From Armatimonadota bacterium (GTDB lineage: Bacteria; Armatimonadota; Fimbriimonadia; Fimbriimonadales; Fimbriimonadaceae): a DNA stretch of 64,000 nt. Made by a program: the position numbers and the translations under genes. Below the pieces are notes generated by a model. That model made no database searches and had not been told where the DNA came from. It was given only the letters and a program-made list of their open reading frames with translations. Below, piece after piece: positions 15,447-26,300 of this stretch. The stretch lies in contig JAIUNY010000015.1 of NCBI GenBank assembly GCA_020161505.1, positions 1 to 64,000 on the forward strand, written 5' to 3'. The number at the start of each line of letters is the position of its first letter. Position 1 is the stretch's first letter.

Positions 15447-18400
15447 TCTTTTGTCAAAGCCTCATCCAAGTTCAGGAGCACGTTCGCGACCATTGTCCAG
15501 GCCGTTTTCTCACCCTTTGTGGCGCGCGTTTGCTCAAAGTAGTCGGTCAATCGCTTCAGTTCCGCCGCCGACGGCACCCTTGAAGTCACGGTGCGGAAAG
15601 CAACGGCAAGACGCGTCTCGGTGGAACCCGCGACGCGCGCAAACCTCTCACCCATCGACTCCGCCGCACTGAAAAGACCAGGATCATTCAAGGTCGCCAG
15701 AGCCTGCAGCGGAGTGTTCGTCCGACTCCGCCGAACCGTGCACTGCTCACGAGATCCAGCATCAAACGCCATGAACGACGGATAAGGAGCCGTACGCTTC
15801 CAGAACGTATAGAGAGATCGTCGGAGCGCATCCGCTCCTGTGCTAGGCATCCATCGTTCACCCGAGTAGGGGCTGTCCCACACACCATCTGGTTGATAAG
15901 GGAACACCGGCGGCCCGCCAACCTGCTCATGCAACAATCCCGAAGCTGCCAAAGCTTGATCGCGGATGAACTCTGCCGTCAACCGGAACCGCGGTCCTCG
16001 CGAGAGGAGCGCATTTGCTGGATCTTTCTCCAGTCTCTCCTTCGTTACCGATGAAGATTGCTGGTAGGTAGCCGAACTCAGAATGAGCTTCAGCATCGCC
16101 TTGGTATCCCATCCTGACTCCATGTAGGTTGCGGCGAGCCAGTCGAGTAGTTCCGGGTGGCTCGGCGGAGTACCCTGCGTGCCGAAGTTTTCACTCGTCT
16201 CCACCAGTCCACGACCGAACACCATCTCCCAAAGGCGATTGACTTGCACCCGTGCGGTCAAAGGATTCGCAGGATCCACGATCCATCGCGCAAGATCCAA
16301 TCGGGAGCCCGCTGACGCACCGCCAAACGCGGTTGGTGTGCCCGATGAAACCACTTCGGTAGGAGACATGAATTCTCCCCGATGGCGAATTGGCGCCTCC
16401 GTCCTGCCGTTTTCCTCCACCATGACGAGGGTTGTCGGGATGCTGGCCTCAAGCGCATTGAGATCTGCCTTGGCCACACGGAGAGTCTCTCTTTCCTCGC
16501 GGCCGACGAGAGCCACGCTCTCGTAGTGCCGAGCAAGCAGCGCAGCATCGGCATCGCTCCGCATCGGTTTTTCGAGCACGCGACGCACGACTTCGGGAAT
16601 GGCAAATCGGGTGGCCCCAGCGGCTGAAGTCGCCGAGATCGTGAATTTCCCGAGCGTATGCCGAACCCATCGAGTGGATTCGCAATGAAGCCCCAGCTCC
16701 AGCTTGCCGCTCACCGGCTTGTCGAACTCGATAACCAGATCATGAGGCCGACCTGCCGCGCCAGAGATCGCCCATCCGGTCTCCGGGTCGCTATCGAGGA
16801 TGCCTGCTGTGGAATATCCGCCCTGGGTGAAGTCTGCCGCGACGAAACGCACCTTCGCGCGATCCGCGGTCACCCGACTGAGGATGAAGTTTCCGCTATC
16901 CGCCCGCCCGGGGCCATCATAGGGGCGACCCTTCTCGGGCAGAACCCGCACCCGAATCGCACTCGTACCATTTGGCAAATCGAGGCTCAGCTCGTAGCTC
17001 ATCGTGTCGGGTCCCGGCCCGGGAGCCGAGACTTCGCTGCCCGCCACCACCAACCGAGCATCTCGCGTCGAAACCCGCACATCTTGCCACAAGTCCGTCG
17101 AGACCGCGAGGCGCTCCCACTCCGCCCTCTCGGCCGTCACATCGCCACGCACCGAGGCTAACCCGCCCTCCGCAGCTTTCACTCGTCCACGATGCTTCTC
17201 CAGAGCTTTCGCCTGTTCCGGCGAGGGAACTTGCATCGTCGGTTCGATGTACTTCTGCTCGCTGATCGAAGCATCCCCAACTTTGTAGAACCGGTTGTTG
17301 GCAAAGAACGCGTAGAACTGGAAGTACTCCTTATGCGAAATCGGGTCGTACTTGTGGTCGTGGCAGCGAGCGCACGCCATGGTCTGCCCAAGCCAGACCG
17401 TCGAAGTCGTGTCGGCCCGGTCGTACCGAACCTGATACATCGCCTCCTCCTGATCAACCCCACCCTCTAAGTTGAGCATCGTGTTGCGATTGAAGCCAGT
17501 GGCCACCAGATCGGCGAGCGTCGGGTTCGGGAGCAGATCGCCCGCAAGTTGCTTCACCGTGAACTCGTTGTAGGGCATATTCGAGTTGAAAGCGTGGATC
17601 ACCCAATCGCGGTACTTCCAAATCGACCGAGTGCCGTCTTTCTCGTATCCGTTGGTGTCGGCATACCGGGCCAGATCGAGCCACGGAACCGTCATGCGCT
17701 CGCCATACCGTGGGCTGGCCAAGAGCCGATCAATCGCTTGCTCGGTGGTCTCTCGTCCGGCGAGGAACCGGTCAAGTTCCTCGAGCGTCGGCGGTAGCCC
17801 GGTCAGATCCTGCGTGATCCGGCGGAGCAGCTTTTCACGAGAAGCAGGAGCCGAAGGCTCCAAACCCTCGCTTTGCAATCGCGCCAGGACGAAAGCATCG
17901 ATCGGATTCTTCACCCACGACGACCCCAACTCAGGCATAGACGGCTTTGCAACCGCCCGGTACGCCCAGTGAACCTCGGGTGGCTTGCCCTTGGTCGCTC
18001 CCTGAGAAACCCAGTCCTCGACCATCTGGATTTCCGCATCCTCCAAGGCTTTGAATCCCTTGGGCATCCGCTCCAAGCCATCGTATCCCTTGATCCTCCT
18101 GACCAAAGTCGAGTTTTCCGGATCACCTGGTTCGATGACCTCCACAACGCTCTCGAGAGCATGGAGATCCAGCCCGGCCGCCGGCGAGTCGCCTTGGTGG
18201 CAAGTTGAGCACTTGCGCACGAACAGCGGCTTGATATCCCGCTCAAACGTGCGAATCTGGAACGCCGCTCCTTGGGCGATCCAATCTCGGAACAACTTCA
18301 CCTGCGGCGCGCGAAGAGGGGCCATCCCTTGCGGCATCAAGAGCGTGCGATCTTTGGTCGTCAACCGCTCGATCAGGAGCGATTCGTCCGGCTTGCCGGG

Positions 18401-18652
18401 GATAAACAGCGGCCCAGAATCCCCGCCTTTCATCCAGGCTTCGGGAGTGCGCAGATCGAGTCCGCCGTAGGTTTCGGTGCCTCCGTGGCAGCTCAGGCAC
18501 TTCGCCTTCACCACCGGCATGATCTCCTCGACAAAATCCACCGGCTTCATCGGTTCCGGCGGAGTCTGAAGGGCAAAAACGAGGTAGGGCAGCAAAGCCA
18601 TCACCATCAAGCCTATCGAGGCCACCGAGCCGATCCCAATCCGTCGCGCCAT
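15443..18652 (-). CDS. DUF1549/DUF1553 protein with N-terminal cytochrome c motifs
   Basis: About 1069 residues from the ATG at 18652 (a TTG lies 2 codons upstream). A single hydrophobic segment (about 10-28) acts as signal or anchor. Two c-type heme motifs follow, CLSCH (about 52-56) and CSTCH (about 148-152), matching the planctomycete cytochrome C domain. Then DUF1549 (about 230-440, [34 protein letters not shown]), a central carbohydrate-binding-like stretch (about 560-680) and DUF1553 (about 780-1040, [41 protein letters not shown]). It is the first gene of the operon with DUF1501 and the isomerase. A periplasmic electron-transfer role is inferred from the hemes. Confidence 0.95.
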   Translation of the reverse strand: MARRIGIGSVASIGLMVMALLPYLVFALQTPPEPMKPVDFVEEIMPVVKAKCLSCHGGTETYGGLDLRTPEAWMKGGDSGPLFIPGKPDESLLIERLTTKDRTLLMPQGMAPLRAPQVKLFRDWIAQGAAFQIRTFERDIKPLFVRKCSTCHQGDSPAAGLDLHALESVVEVIEPGDPENSTLVRRIKGYDGLERMPKGFKALEDAEIQMVEDWVSQGATKGKPPEVHWAYRAVAKPSMPELGSSWVKNPIDAFVLARLQSEGLEPSAPASREKLLRRITQDLTGLPPTLEELDRFLAGRETTEQAIDRLLASPRYGERMTVPWLDLARYADTNGYEKDGTRSIWKYRDWVIHAFNSNMPYNEFTVKQLAGDLLPNPTLADLVATGFNRNTMLNLEGGVDQEEAMYQVRYDRADTTSTVWLGQTMACARCHDHKYDPISHKEYFQFYAFFANNRFYKVGDASISEQKYIEPTMQVPSPEQAKALEKHRGRVKAAEGGLASVRGDVTAERAEWERLAVSTDLWQDVRVSTRDARLVVAGSEVSAPGPGPDTMSYELSLDLPNGTSAIRVRVLPEKGRPYDGPGRADSGNFILSRVTADRAKVRFVAADFTQGGYSTAGILDSDPETGWAISGAAGRPHDLVIEFDKPVSGKLELGLHCESTRWVRHTLGKFTISATSAAGATRFAIPEVVRRVLEKPMRSDADAALLARHYESVALVGREERETLRVAKADLNALEASIPTTLVMVEENGRTEAPIRHRGEFMSPTEVVSSGTPTAFGGASAGSRLDLARWIVDPANPLTARVQVNRLWEMVFGRGLVETSENFGTQGTPPSHPELLDWLAATYMESGWDTKAMLKLILSSATYQQSSSVTKERLEKDPANALLSRGPRFRLTAEFIRDQALAASGLLHEQVGGPPVFPYQPDGVWDSPYSGERWMPSTGADALRRSLYTFWKRTAPYPSFMAFDAGSREQCTVRRSRTNTPLQALATLNDPGLFSAAESMGERFARVAGSTETRLAVAFRTVTSRVPSAAELKRLTDYFEQTRATKGEKTAWTMVANVLLNLDEALTKE

Positions 18653-18817
18653 CTCCAAACCGTCCCTGCCGCTACTTTACCGAGAACCGGCACCGATTCG
18701 GACACGAATCAGAGTTGAGGCACTGAGATCTGTCTCGTGAACTCATCGCAGGAAGGGAGCATGCGCATCTTGAGCTCGGAGCCAACTGTCCGTGATCCGT
18801 ACTCTGGACAACAAGCT

Positions 18818-19573
18818 CTACTTCGGACGCAACGTCAGCTCGGCGAAGGCCGGACGGTGGTCGCTTGCCATTGTCTCGTCGATCACCTGGCACGAGGCGA
18901 CCTCCCATCGATCCGCCGGGGCGCAATAGATGAAGTCGATCTCCTTCTCCGGTTTCGTCGAGCTGAAGGTGAACCGATTGCTCGCCGGCTTCGGCACCTC
19001 TTTCGCGATGCCTTGGAACAACTTCAGGGTTCGCGAGCCCGGCTCGTCGTTGAAGTCGCCGAGCAGGATGAACGGCTCTTTGGCATTCTTCAACTCATCG
19101 GCAAGCTTGGTTGCCTGGGCAAACCGAAAACCATCGTCCTCCACCCAATCGAAGTGGACATTGACAAGTTTCAGAGTTTCGCCGGTCGGCAACTCGACCT
19201 CCACAATCAAGGCAATCCGAGGCTCATTCCCCTCGGGAAGCGCAAACGAGGTCATCCGCCTTATCGGAAATCGCGAGAGCGCGCCCATGCCATATCTCCC
19301 GCCTTGATAATCCATGAACGCCCCAAAAGCCGGATTCATCCTCGGGCTCTCACCCAAAAACCCAGCCTGATCCACCGACCCGCTCCGTTGGACTTTCTCG
19401 TCCACCTCTTGCAGTCCAACGAGATCGGGATTCAGCTTTCGAATCACCTCCGCCGTCCGCTCCAGATTCAACTGATTGTCCATTCCCCGCCCATGCCGAA
19501 TGTTGTACGTCATCACCCGGAGAGAAACTTGAGTGTCTGAGAGCGGAGCAAGAGCGAGGAGGCATCCAAGCAT
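18818..19573 (-). CDS. Endonuclease/exonuclease/phosphatase family protein
   Basis: 251 residues with a short hydrophobic start that may be a signal peptide (MLGCLLALAPLSD). The family motifs stand in order: VMTYNIRHGRG (metal-near Asn), DLVGLQEVD (catalytic Glu), NVHFDW, LLGDFNDEPGS (the D-x-N core), FIYC, and SDHRPAFAELTL (the terminal Asp-His pair). All expected active-site residues are present, so it should be an active metal-dependent phosphoesterase. Members cleave nucleic acids, phosphoinositides or sphingomyelin, and the substrate cannot be told from sequence. It is transcribed away from the winged-helix gene across an 84-nt gap that holds a palindrome. Confidence 0.9.
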   Translation of the reverse strand: MLGCLLALAPLSDTQVSLRVMTYNIRHGRGMDNQLNLERTAEVIRKLNPDLVGLQEVDEKVQRSGSVDQAGFLGESPRMNPAFGAFMDYQGGRYGMGALSRFPIRRMTSFALPEGNEPRIALIVEVELPTGETLKLVNVHFDWVEDDGFRFAQATKLADELKNAKEPFILLGDFNDEPGSRTLKLFQGIAKEVPKPASNRFTFSSTKPEKEIDFIYCAPADRWEVASCQVIDETMASDHRPAFAELTLRPK

Positions 19574-19611
19574 GCCTCATTCTAGACGAACGATACGAAA
19601 TCAACACTAAT

Positions 19612-19649
19612 TACCCGATAGATCATTCATATACACAATCTATCGGGTA
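19612..19649. promoter_or_regulatory. Palindromic operator candidate, arms TACCCGATAGAT
   Basis: Two perfect 12-bp inverted arms (19612-19623 and 19638-19649) are separated by 14 nt, between two divergent genes and 8 nt before the start of the winged-helix gene. The right arm runs into TATATC, a possible -10 that would give a nearly leaderless transcript; the left arm runs into TAATTA on the other strand. It may be an operator bound by the winged-helix product, a pair of promoter elements, or both. Confidence 0.55.
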
Positions 19650-19660
19650 TATCAATCGTG

Positions 19661-19999
19661 ATGGGAAGAACTGAGCAGAACACCGTTTTTGGATCGGAAC
19701 TCCGAACGGCAATCCTCGTGGCGGTGTACGCGCTCGAGGAAACGCACGCATCAGAGCTTGCCCGAGGACTGGAGCGGAGCGTCAGTCGCATTCAAACATC
19801 GTTGGAAGGCCTGGAGGAAGCCGGACTCATCTCTAGCGCCATGGTCGGGCGAACAAGACGCGTCCGACTCAACCCGCGCTTCTTTGCATCGACGCCGCTC
19901 CGCGAGCTCTTGTCTCGACTTCTGGAGGCCGATACAAGTCTGCTCCCGAGACTAGCCAAGCTTCGGAAGCGTCCCCGTCGGAAAGGAAAAGGCCTATGA
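19661..19999 (+). CDS. Winged-helix DNA-binding protein
   Basis: About 112 residues (ATG at 19661; a GTG directly before it is also possible). Residues about 10-75 form an ArsR-like winged helix: ELRTAILVAVYALEETHASELARGLERSVSRIQTSLEGLEEAGLI is helix-turn-helix and SSAMVGRTRRVRLNPRFF is the wing. The C-terminus is very basic (KLRKRPRRKGKG). Its stop overlaps the start of the nucleotidyltransferase-like gene by 4 bp, so the two are translationally coupled. It may repress its own unit through the palindrome at 19612-19649. The arrangement (DNA-binding protein then nucleotidyltransferase) recalls AbiE-type or MNT-type toxin-antitoxin pairs, but that function is unproven. Confidence 0.85.
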   Translation: MGRTEQNTVFGSELRTAILVAVYALEETHASELARGLERSVSRIQTSLEGLEEAGLISSAMVGRTRRVRLNPRFFASTPLRELLSRLLEADTSLLPRLAKLRKRPRRKGKGL

Positions 20000-20538
20000 C
20001 CATTTCCGCTTCGACAACTCTGCCTCAGATGGCCTTCATCGTTGGAACGGCACTCAGGAGCGATCACTGGAGCGCGGTGCTCACGGGCGGTGCGGCAGCC
20101 GCTGTATACGCGCCGATAGAAGTCCAAAGCCATGACCTCGACTTCGTCTTCGAGTTCAAACTGATCGAGGAAGCCATTCCGGAGCAGAGAATCTCGGCAC
20201 TGGGCTTCCGAAGAAAGGGAACTCTTTACGCACATGATCTCGTCCCGTTCACCCTTGAATTTCCTTCCGGCCCCCTGGCGATTGGCGAAGAGTTAGTCAA
20301 CGAGTGGACCACGCTCACCGATGGCGACCTCTCCCTGGACATTTTGAGCCCAACCGACTCTGTCAAGGATCGCCTCTGCTGGTTCCTCCACTATGGCGAT
20401 GTCGCAGGCATGGCTCAAGCTCTTGCCGTAGCCAGAGCTCAACAGATTGATCTGGCCAATGTCGAAAGGTGGGCGGCCCGGGAAGGGAGACCGGACCGCT
20501 TCGCGATTTTTCTCAAAGAACTCGAGCGGGGCAGCTAG
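19996..20538 (+). CDS. Nucleotidyltransferase-like protein
   Basis: 180 residues. It carries the start of the polymerase-beta type nucleotidyltransferase core: VLTGGAAAAVYAP (GG at 31-32) followed by SHDLDFVF with the D-x-D pair at 47 and 49. It goes on with LEFPSGPLAIGEEL, LDILSPTDSVKDRLCWFLHYGD, and a helical end. This pattern is common in small proteins coupled to a winged-helix gene. I cannot see a clear third catalytic Asp, so activity is uncertain. Its last 246 bp lie antisense to the reading frame of the pullulanase-type gene. Possible roles are a toxin, a modifying enzyme or a regulator. Confidence 0.8.
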   Translation: MTISASTTLPQMAFIVGTALRSDHWSAVLTGGAAAAVYAPIEVQSHDLDFVFEFKLIEEAIPEQRISALGFRRKGTLYAHDLVPFTLEFPSGPLAIGEELVNEWTTLTDGDLSLDILSPTDSVKDRLCWFLHYGDVAGMAQALAVARAQQIDLANVERWAAREGRPDRFAIFLKELERGS

Positions 20539-23232
20539 GCTCCCCTGCCTCCACAAAACCATCGCGGAGAGCGGCGAGAGCTTCACCTTCCCCGAGACCT
20601 TGCGCAGAGAGCCGTTGATGGCCGACTCGCCATCCACCGCCACATTCCAAGTGCCTGCGGGCAAGGACATCTCCGCCGATTTCCGTCCTCCATGCAGCAC
20701 AACGACGATCTCCTTCCAGGAATCCCCAACCAGAGACCCATTGAGCCGGTACGCCACGGTGTTCGCCGGCAACGATGCATCCGGCAGGAAGCTGAGCACC
20801 TTACGCACATCCTCCGCCTTTGCCAATCGGAACGCAGGATGGCCCTGCCGAACCGCAATCAGACCCTTGGTGTAAGCGCTCAGCGGCTGGAACTTCGCCG
20901 CGCGAGCCCAGTCGTACTGATTTGCCTCATCACCCGCGTTGTAGCTGTTGTGATTTCCGCCCTTCGTCCGGCCGATCTGCACCCCGCCCTCAAGGAACGG
21001 AATCCCCTGCGAGAACAAAACACCCGCCGTCGCCAACCGCACGGCGCTTTCGTTCAGAATCCTCGCATCCCCCGGCATCGCGAGATTCACCTTGTCCCAA
21101 AGGGTCAAGTTGTCGTGGGCGGACACGTAGTTGATCGTCTCGGTGGGGTGGTCGGTGAAATCGCGGATCGTTGAATCAAAACTGATCGACCCGACGACCG
21201 CACGCTTCACCGCATCGGTCACCCCGGTCGCCCCCATCGCGAAACCAGGCCCCGCGCCGTCAGTATCGCCCCGGAAAGCTGACCGAATCCGGTCGTTGAA
21301 CACGGCCATTCCCGTGCCCCGCTGGGCTTCTTTGCCGAACCGAATCGGCCCGCCTCCCGTCCACGGCTCGCCATAGAGGACAATTTCCGGACGCTCCTTG
21401 CGCATCGCCTTTGTCCAATCGACAATCGAATCGCGGGTGAACATTCCGATCAAATCGAACCGAAAACCGTCCAGGCGATACTCGCGCATCCAGAAGAGCA
21501 AGCTATCGCGGATGAACTTACGAACCATCGGGCGCTCGTCGTGGAGGGCATTCCCAACACCGCTTTCGTTGAGCACATCCCCCCGGTCATTGGTGCGGAA
21601 GTAGTAGTAAGGCACGGTCTGCCAGAACGCCGACCGCTCACCTTGGCTCGGCACCGAGTGGTTGTAGACCACATCTTGAATCACCCCGATTCCGGCAAGT
21701 TGCAGTGCAGCAACCATCTGTTTGGTCTCTCGAATCGTGCCAATCGGATCGTGCCGATTCGTGGCGTACTGCTCCTCCGGAACATTGAACTGGGTGGTTT
21801 CATAGCCCCAGTTGTACTGCTCGCTGTGATCGGGATTGAAATCATGGAAAGGCAGCAGATGCACGTGAGTCACGCCGAGAGCCTTCATGTGATCGAGCCC
21901 CGTCGGAATGTTGGTGCCGGCAAGCTTGGTTCCGGTCTGAGTGAGCCCCAGATACTTCCCTCGCCAATCCGGCCGAACTCCACTCGCCGGATCGACCGTG
22001 AAATCACGAACGTGGATTTCATAGATCACCGCATCGGTTGGCCTCTTCCCTTTGAACGGATTCTTTCCTGGCCAGTTTTTGGGGTTCGTTCGAGCCAAGT
22101 CGACCACCATCGAGCGCATGGAATCCGCGCTTCCCGCGACGCCGTAGATGTCGGTGGCGGTTCGAGTCTTGCCGTAGCTTTGGAAGCGGTACTGGTAGTA
22201 CATGCCGTGCAGGTCGCCCTTCAGGTTGACGAACCAGACCCCGTTCGCGCCCTTCGTCATTGAAATCTCAGCGACCGGGCCGCTCTTGGCATCTTCGAAG
22301 AGCAAAATCTCTGTTTTCGTGCTGACCGGGCTCCAGACCTTGAAAGTGGTGCCGGATTTCCTGTAGGTTGCCCCGAGATCATTCTTCGTGTAGTTCCAAA
22401 CCGGATCGCTCAAAACTTCGCGCGCGAAGACCTTGCGCTCCGGCCCGTTCGCAATGGTCACCGACATCGGCAGGGCGATCTGCCCCGGTGCAATCGGCTG
22501 GGCCAGAACGGCGCGGAAAACGTTGAACTGGGAGGTCTTCGGATCGGGCGGCTGAACCTTCAGCGGCGGCGCGGTCGTCGGTGCCACAACTTCCCCGGGA
22601 TTGTTCAAGGAATCCTTGACGAACTTCTCTTTGAAGCTCACCACGAACTTGACAATCGTGCCGTCCTTGGGCACCTCCAAGCGGATGTTCCCGCCTCCCG
22701 CCACAAACCCGGTTCCGTAATTCTCCGCCCACGAGCCTCCTCGCGCGACTTTGTATTCAAAGATTCCCTTCGGAAACGCGGCAACAAACTCGTAGACCCC
22801 GTCGCTCACTCGATCCATGCGTGTGATATCGCCGTTCGGATCCCATTCGTTCTGCCCCAAAGCGCGTTGGATTGAACCAGGCAGGACAACCTTATCGGCA
22901 CTCGGCGCGGTCTGCCCAATCGGAGTGGCCTCACCGACCGGAACGAGTTCACGAATGGGGATGACCTGCCCGTCGAGCCGGAAAACGAGATCGCGCTTCA
23001 CGTCATCCGCTTTTCGAGCCACGGGGATCCAGACCGTCACCGCATCGCGGGCATCCAGAAAAGCGGGCACCTCGACCGTCTCGACCGGCTGCTGATTCAG
23101 GATCAGCCGAGCGATCGTCACGACCTGAGCAGAGGCTGCACCGGCCCAAGTTGCAAGGAACCCCAGGCTGATCATCCGGAACAAACGACGTTTCACGCCG
23201 GAAGTATAGCGAGACACCTGCGTGACCTCCAA
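20293..23232 (-). CDS. Pullulanase-type glycoside hydrolase (GH13) with antisense tail
   Basis: Up to 979 residues. A signal peptide lies near the start (MISLGFLATWAGAASAQ); a GTG at 23196 is an alternative start. The order is an N-terminal beta region, a CBM48-like domain (about 285-380, GATYRKSGTTFKVWSP) and a GH13 barrel with the four conserved regions: DVVYNH (520-525), GFRFDL with nucleophile D593, YGEPW with acid/base E622, and SAHDN with D707. It should cut alpha-1,6 bonds in pullulan or glycogen-type glucans outside the cytoplasm. A typical end would be just after SAMVLW (about 894), but the frame runs on about 85 residues antisense through the nucleotidyltransferase gene. The original stop was probably lost when that unit arrived. 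Confidence 0.93.
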   Translation of the reverse strand: MEVTQVSRYTSGVKRRLFRMISLGFLATWAGAASAQVVTIARLILNQQPVETVEVPAFLDARDAVTVWIPVARKADDVKRDLVFRLDGQVIPIRELVPVGEATPIGQTAPSADKVVLPGSIQRALGQNEWDPNGDITRMDRVSDGVYEFVAAFPKGIFEYKVARGGSWAENYGTGFVAGGGNIRLEVPKDGTIVKFVVSFKEKFVKDSLNNPGEVVAPTTAPPLKVQPPDPKTSQFNVFRAVLAQPIAPGQIALPMSVTIANGPERKVFAREVLSDPVWNYTKNDLGATYRKSGTTFKVWSPVSTKTEILLFEDAKSGPVAEISMTKGANGVWFVNLKGDLHGMYYQYRFQSYGKTRTATDIYGVAGSADSMRSMVVDLARTNPKNWPGKNPFKGKRPTDAVIYEIHVRDFTVDPASGVRPDWRGKYLGLTQTGTKLAGTNIPTGLDHMKALGVTHVHLLPFHDFNPDHSEQYNWGYETTQFNVPEEQYATNRHDPIGTIRETKQMVAALQLAGIGVIQDVVYNHSVPSQGERSAFWQTVPYYYFRTNDRGDVLNESGVGNALHDERPMVRKFIRDSLLFWMREYRLDGFRFDLIGMFTRDSIVDWTKAMRKERPEIVLYGEPWTGGGPIRFGKEAQRGTGMAVFNDRIRSAFRGDTDGAGPGFAMGATGVTDAVKRAVVGSISFDSTIRDFTDHPTETINYVSAHDNLTLWDKVNLAMPGDARILNESAVRLATAGVLFSQGIPFLEGGVQIGRTKGGNHNSYNAGDEANQYDWARAAKFQPLSAYTKGLIAVRQGHPAFRLAKAEDVRKVLSFLPDASLPANTVAYRLNGSLVGDSWKEIVVVLHGGRKSAEMSLPAGTWNVAVDGESAINGSLRKVSGKVKLSPLSAMVLWRQGSLAAPLEFFEKNREAVRSPFPGRPPFDIGQINLLSSGYGKSLSHACDIAIVEEPAEAILDRVGWAQNVQGEVAIGERGPLVD

Positions 23233-23332
23233 ATCCGCTCTAGGACATCAGAAAGATTACAAAGTCGCGAATATTCAGGACATCCAGGGCATTGAGGGGA
23301 TAAGATCACCGACATTCGTTGGAAACTGACCG

Positions 23333-26300
23333 ATGACAAGTCTCATTCTTTCCGCTCTTTTGGTTCCGGTCGCCGGACAAATCTCCGCATTCGCGCCCCA
23401 TCAGCTCACTGGCATGCGCAGCATCGCCCTCAGCGCAGATGGACAACAACTCGCCTTCACCTACCGCGGTGACATCTGGCTCGCCCCTAGCAGCGGTGGA
23501 CGCGCGATCCCTCTCACGAGCAACGTCGAAATGGACGACAACCCGGTTTTCTCGCCGGATGGCAAGTGGATCGCCTTCACCTCGGATCGCGCCGGAGACA
23601 ACGAAATCTACGCCGTCTCCACCGAGGGCGGACAACCGGTTCGCCTGACGTTCAACAGCACCTCGGAAGCACCGGTGTCCTGGTCTCCCGACGGCAAAGA
23701 GCTGATCTACGACACCAGCTACGACAAAGGCTACAGCGGCATCTACGCTCTTGATGTCAAATCGCTCCGGCTGAGAGAAATCTTCGTCAACTACCACCGC
23801 ATGGACTTCCCCTACGTTTCTCCGGACGGAAAGACCATTGCCTTTACCCACAAGCAGGTCTTCGCATGGACTCGTCCACGGTACGAGGGCTCCGGTGCCG
23901 CCCAAATCTGGACAATCGGAATCGACGGATCGGCTCGCAAGATGGTGAGATCCACTGGGCTCCAACACCTGTGGCCTCAGTTCGCGCCGAACAACAAAGA
24001 TATCTATGCCGTCACCGTGACAGACAAGACTCCTAGCTCGCGACGCATTGACGAGAGGCCAGCGCGTTTCACCGATTCGCCCGAACGCACCCCGAACGTC
24101 CATCGAATCGCCGCGAACGGCAAGGCCACGCGTCTGACGACCTTCGTCGGGGGCTCGGGTGCGCGATTCCTGAGCGTTGCCAGCAAGGCCGACATGCTCG
24201 CATTCGAACGCGATGGGGCGGTCTACACGATGGTTCCGGGTAAGGAGCCGCAAAGAGTCACCTTCACCGCGAGCGTGGACGACAAGGGTGTGATGGAAGA
24301 GCGGCTCGTCCTCACGAACGGCGTTGAAGGCGCGAGCATGACCCCCGATGGCAAAACGGCGATCATCCAGATCCGCCGCGAGCTTTGGAGCGTTCCCACC
24401 ACCAAGGGCAAGGGCCCGAATGGTGCCGACGCGACGCAGCTCACCAACTACGCGGGCACCGATTCGCAACCTATCGCCTCACCGGATGGCAAGCACATCT
24501 TCTTCACGAGCGACCGCAACGGCTCTCTCAAGCTATTCAAGATGAACTTGGAGACCAAGCAGATCACGGTCGCCCATGACACTGCCGAAGACGTCAGCAA
24601 CATCACGGTGACCCCAGACAAGAAGCATCTTGCCTACCAAGTCACCGGCAAGGAGCGAGGCCTCTACACCCTTGCCATCGAGGGCGGCACCGCGAAGTTG
24701 GTGATCCCGAAATCGGACGGTGCCTACGCCTTCTCACCCGACATGAAGTATGTGGCCTACGTGAAGTCGCTGGTCAACAGCGGATTCAAGCCGTGGGAGA
24801 ACACATCGAACGTCTGGGTGCGCGAAGTCGCGACCGGTAAGGAAGTCAACGTCAGCCGCCTGAACGTGGTGGACAGCAACCCTTCCTGGTCGGCTGATGG
24901 TAAGTTCCTTTACTTCACTTCAGCCCGCGGGGGTGGCGGAATCTTCATGGTTCCGGCACAAGACGAAGAAGCCAACACCACCGAGCTCGAACTCAAGTAC
25001 GCCAAGCCAGAAGGCGCGGTGACGACGGACTTCAAGTTTGATGGGGCCGCCGACCGATTCCGAGCGTTCTACAGAGGCGCTGCGTTCGGGCAAAGCCTGA
25101 GCGATCCGGAGAAGGGCGACCTCTACTTCCTGGTCGCGGGAGACATTTGGCGCGCTGGATACGACGGAGAGGGCGCACGCGCGATCACCGCTGGCGGCGG
25201 AATCTTCGGCATGGAGTTCAGCGGCGACGGAAACTCGATCAACTTCGTGCGACGAGGCACGGTCGAGAGTGTCGACATCCGTAAGCCGAACTTCCCGACA
25301 AAGGCTCTGGAGTTCCGCGCCGATTGGGTGCGGAATGTCACTGCCGAACGCAAGGCTGCGTTCCAGGAGTTCTATCGTGTCTACAACCAGACGTTCTACG
25401 ATGAATTCTTCCACCGCCGCGACTGGAAGGAGATCCGTGACCGCCACGAGCCCCTGCTCGATGGCGTCGCTCACCGCCGCGAAATGGCGACCGTCCTCAA
25501 CATGATGGTCGGCGAGCTTGAAGCATCTCACGCCGAAGTCGGCCCCGCCGGTGGCGGAGTCGCCGGCCAGAGCACGGCTCACCTCGGATTCACCATCGAC
25601 TTTAGCTACACCGGAGCGGGGCTCCGGATCAAGGAGGTACCGAAGCGCACTCCTGGTTCCTTCCCCAAAACCCAGCTAAAGGCGGGTGAATACGTGATGG
25701 AGATCAACGGCACGGCGGTCTCCGCCGACCAGCATCTCTTCAAGCTGCTGAACAACCAGGCGGGTCGAGACATCACCCTCACCGTCAATTCGACTCCAAG
25801 CACGACCGGCGCCCGCAAGGTCACCTATCGCGCACTCTCCGGCGGCCAATTCCGAGGGATTCAAACCGAAAACCTCGAGCAATGGCGCCGCGAATACGTG
25901 GAGAAGAAGTCGAACGGGCGCATCACCTACGTTCATATCGCGGGGATGGGCGGTGGAAACCTCACCCAATTCAACCAAGAGATGTGGGAGTACGTGCAGG
26001 GTAAGGATGCCGTGATCATCGACGTGCGTGAGAATGGCGGCGGCAACATCGCCGATATCCTCCTCGATGCGCTGGAGCGACGCCTCCACATGCGCTATCA
26101 GTGGCGCAACGACGATGAAATCCCTGGCCCTGGTCAGGTGTGGGGCAAGCCGACGGTCGTGATGCACGCGGAATCGAGCTTCTCCAACGCCGAAATGTTC
26201 CCGGCCGCAATGAAGGCCTTGGGCTTGGCAACGCTGGTCGGAATGCCAACTCCCGGATACGTCATCTATACCGGTGGATCTCAGCTGGTGGACGGTACGA

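Noticed and set aside
14409-15542. Long plus-strand frame across the DUF1501 gene
   Set aside because: It is antisense to a clear DUF1501 protein; it comes from codon bias in GC-rich DNA.
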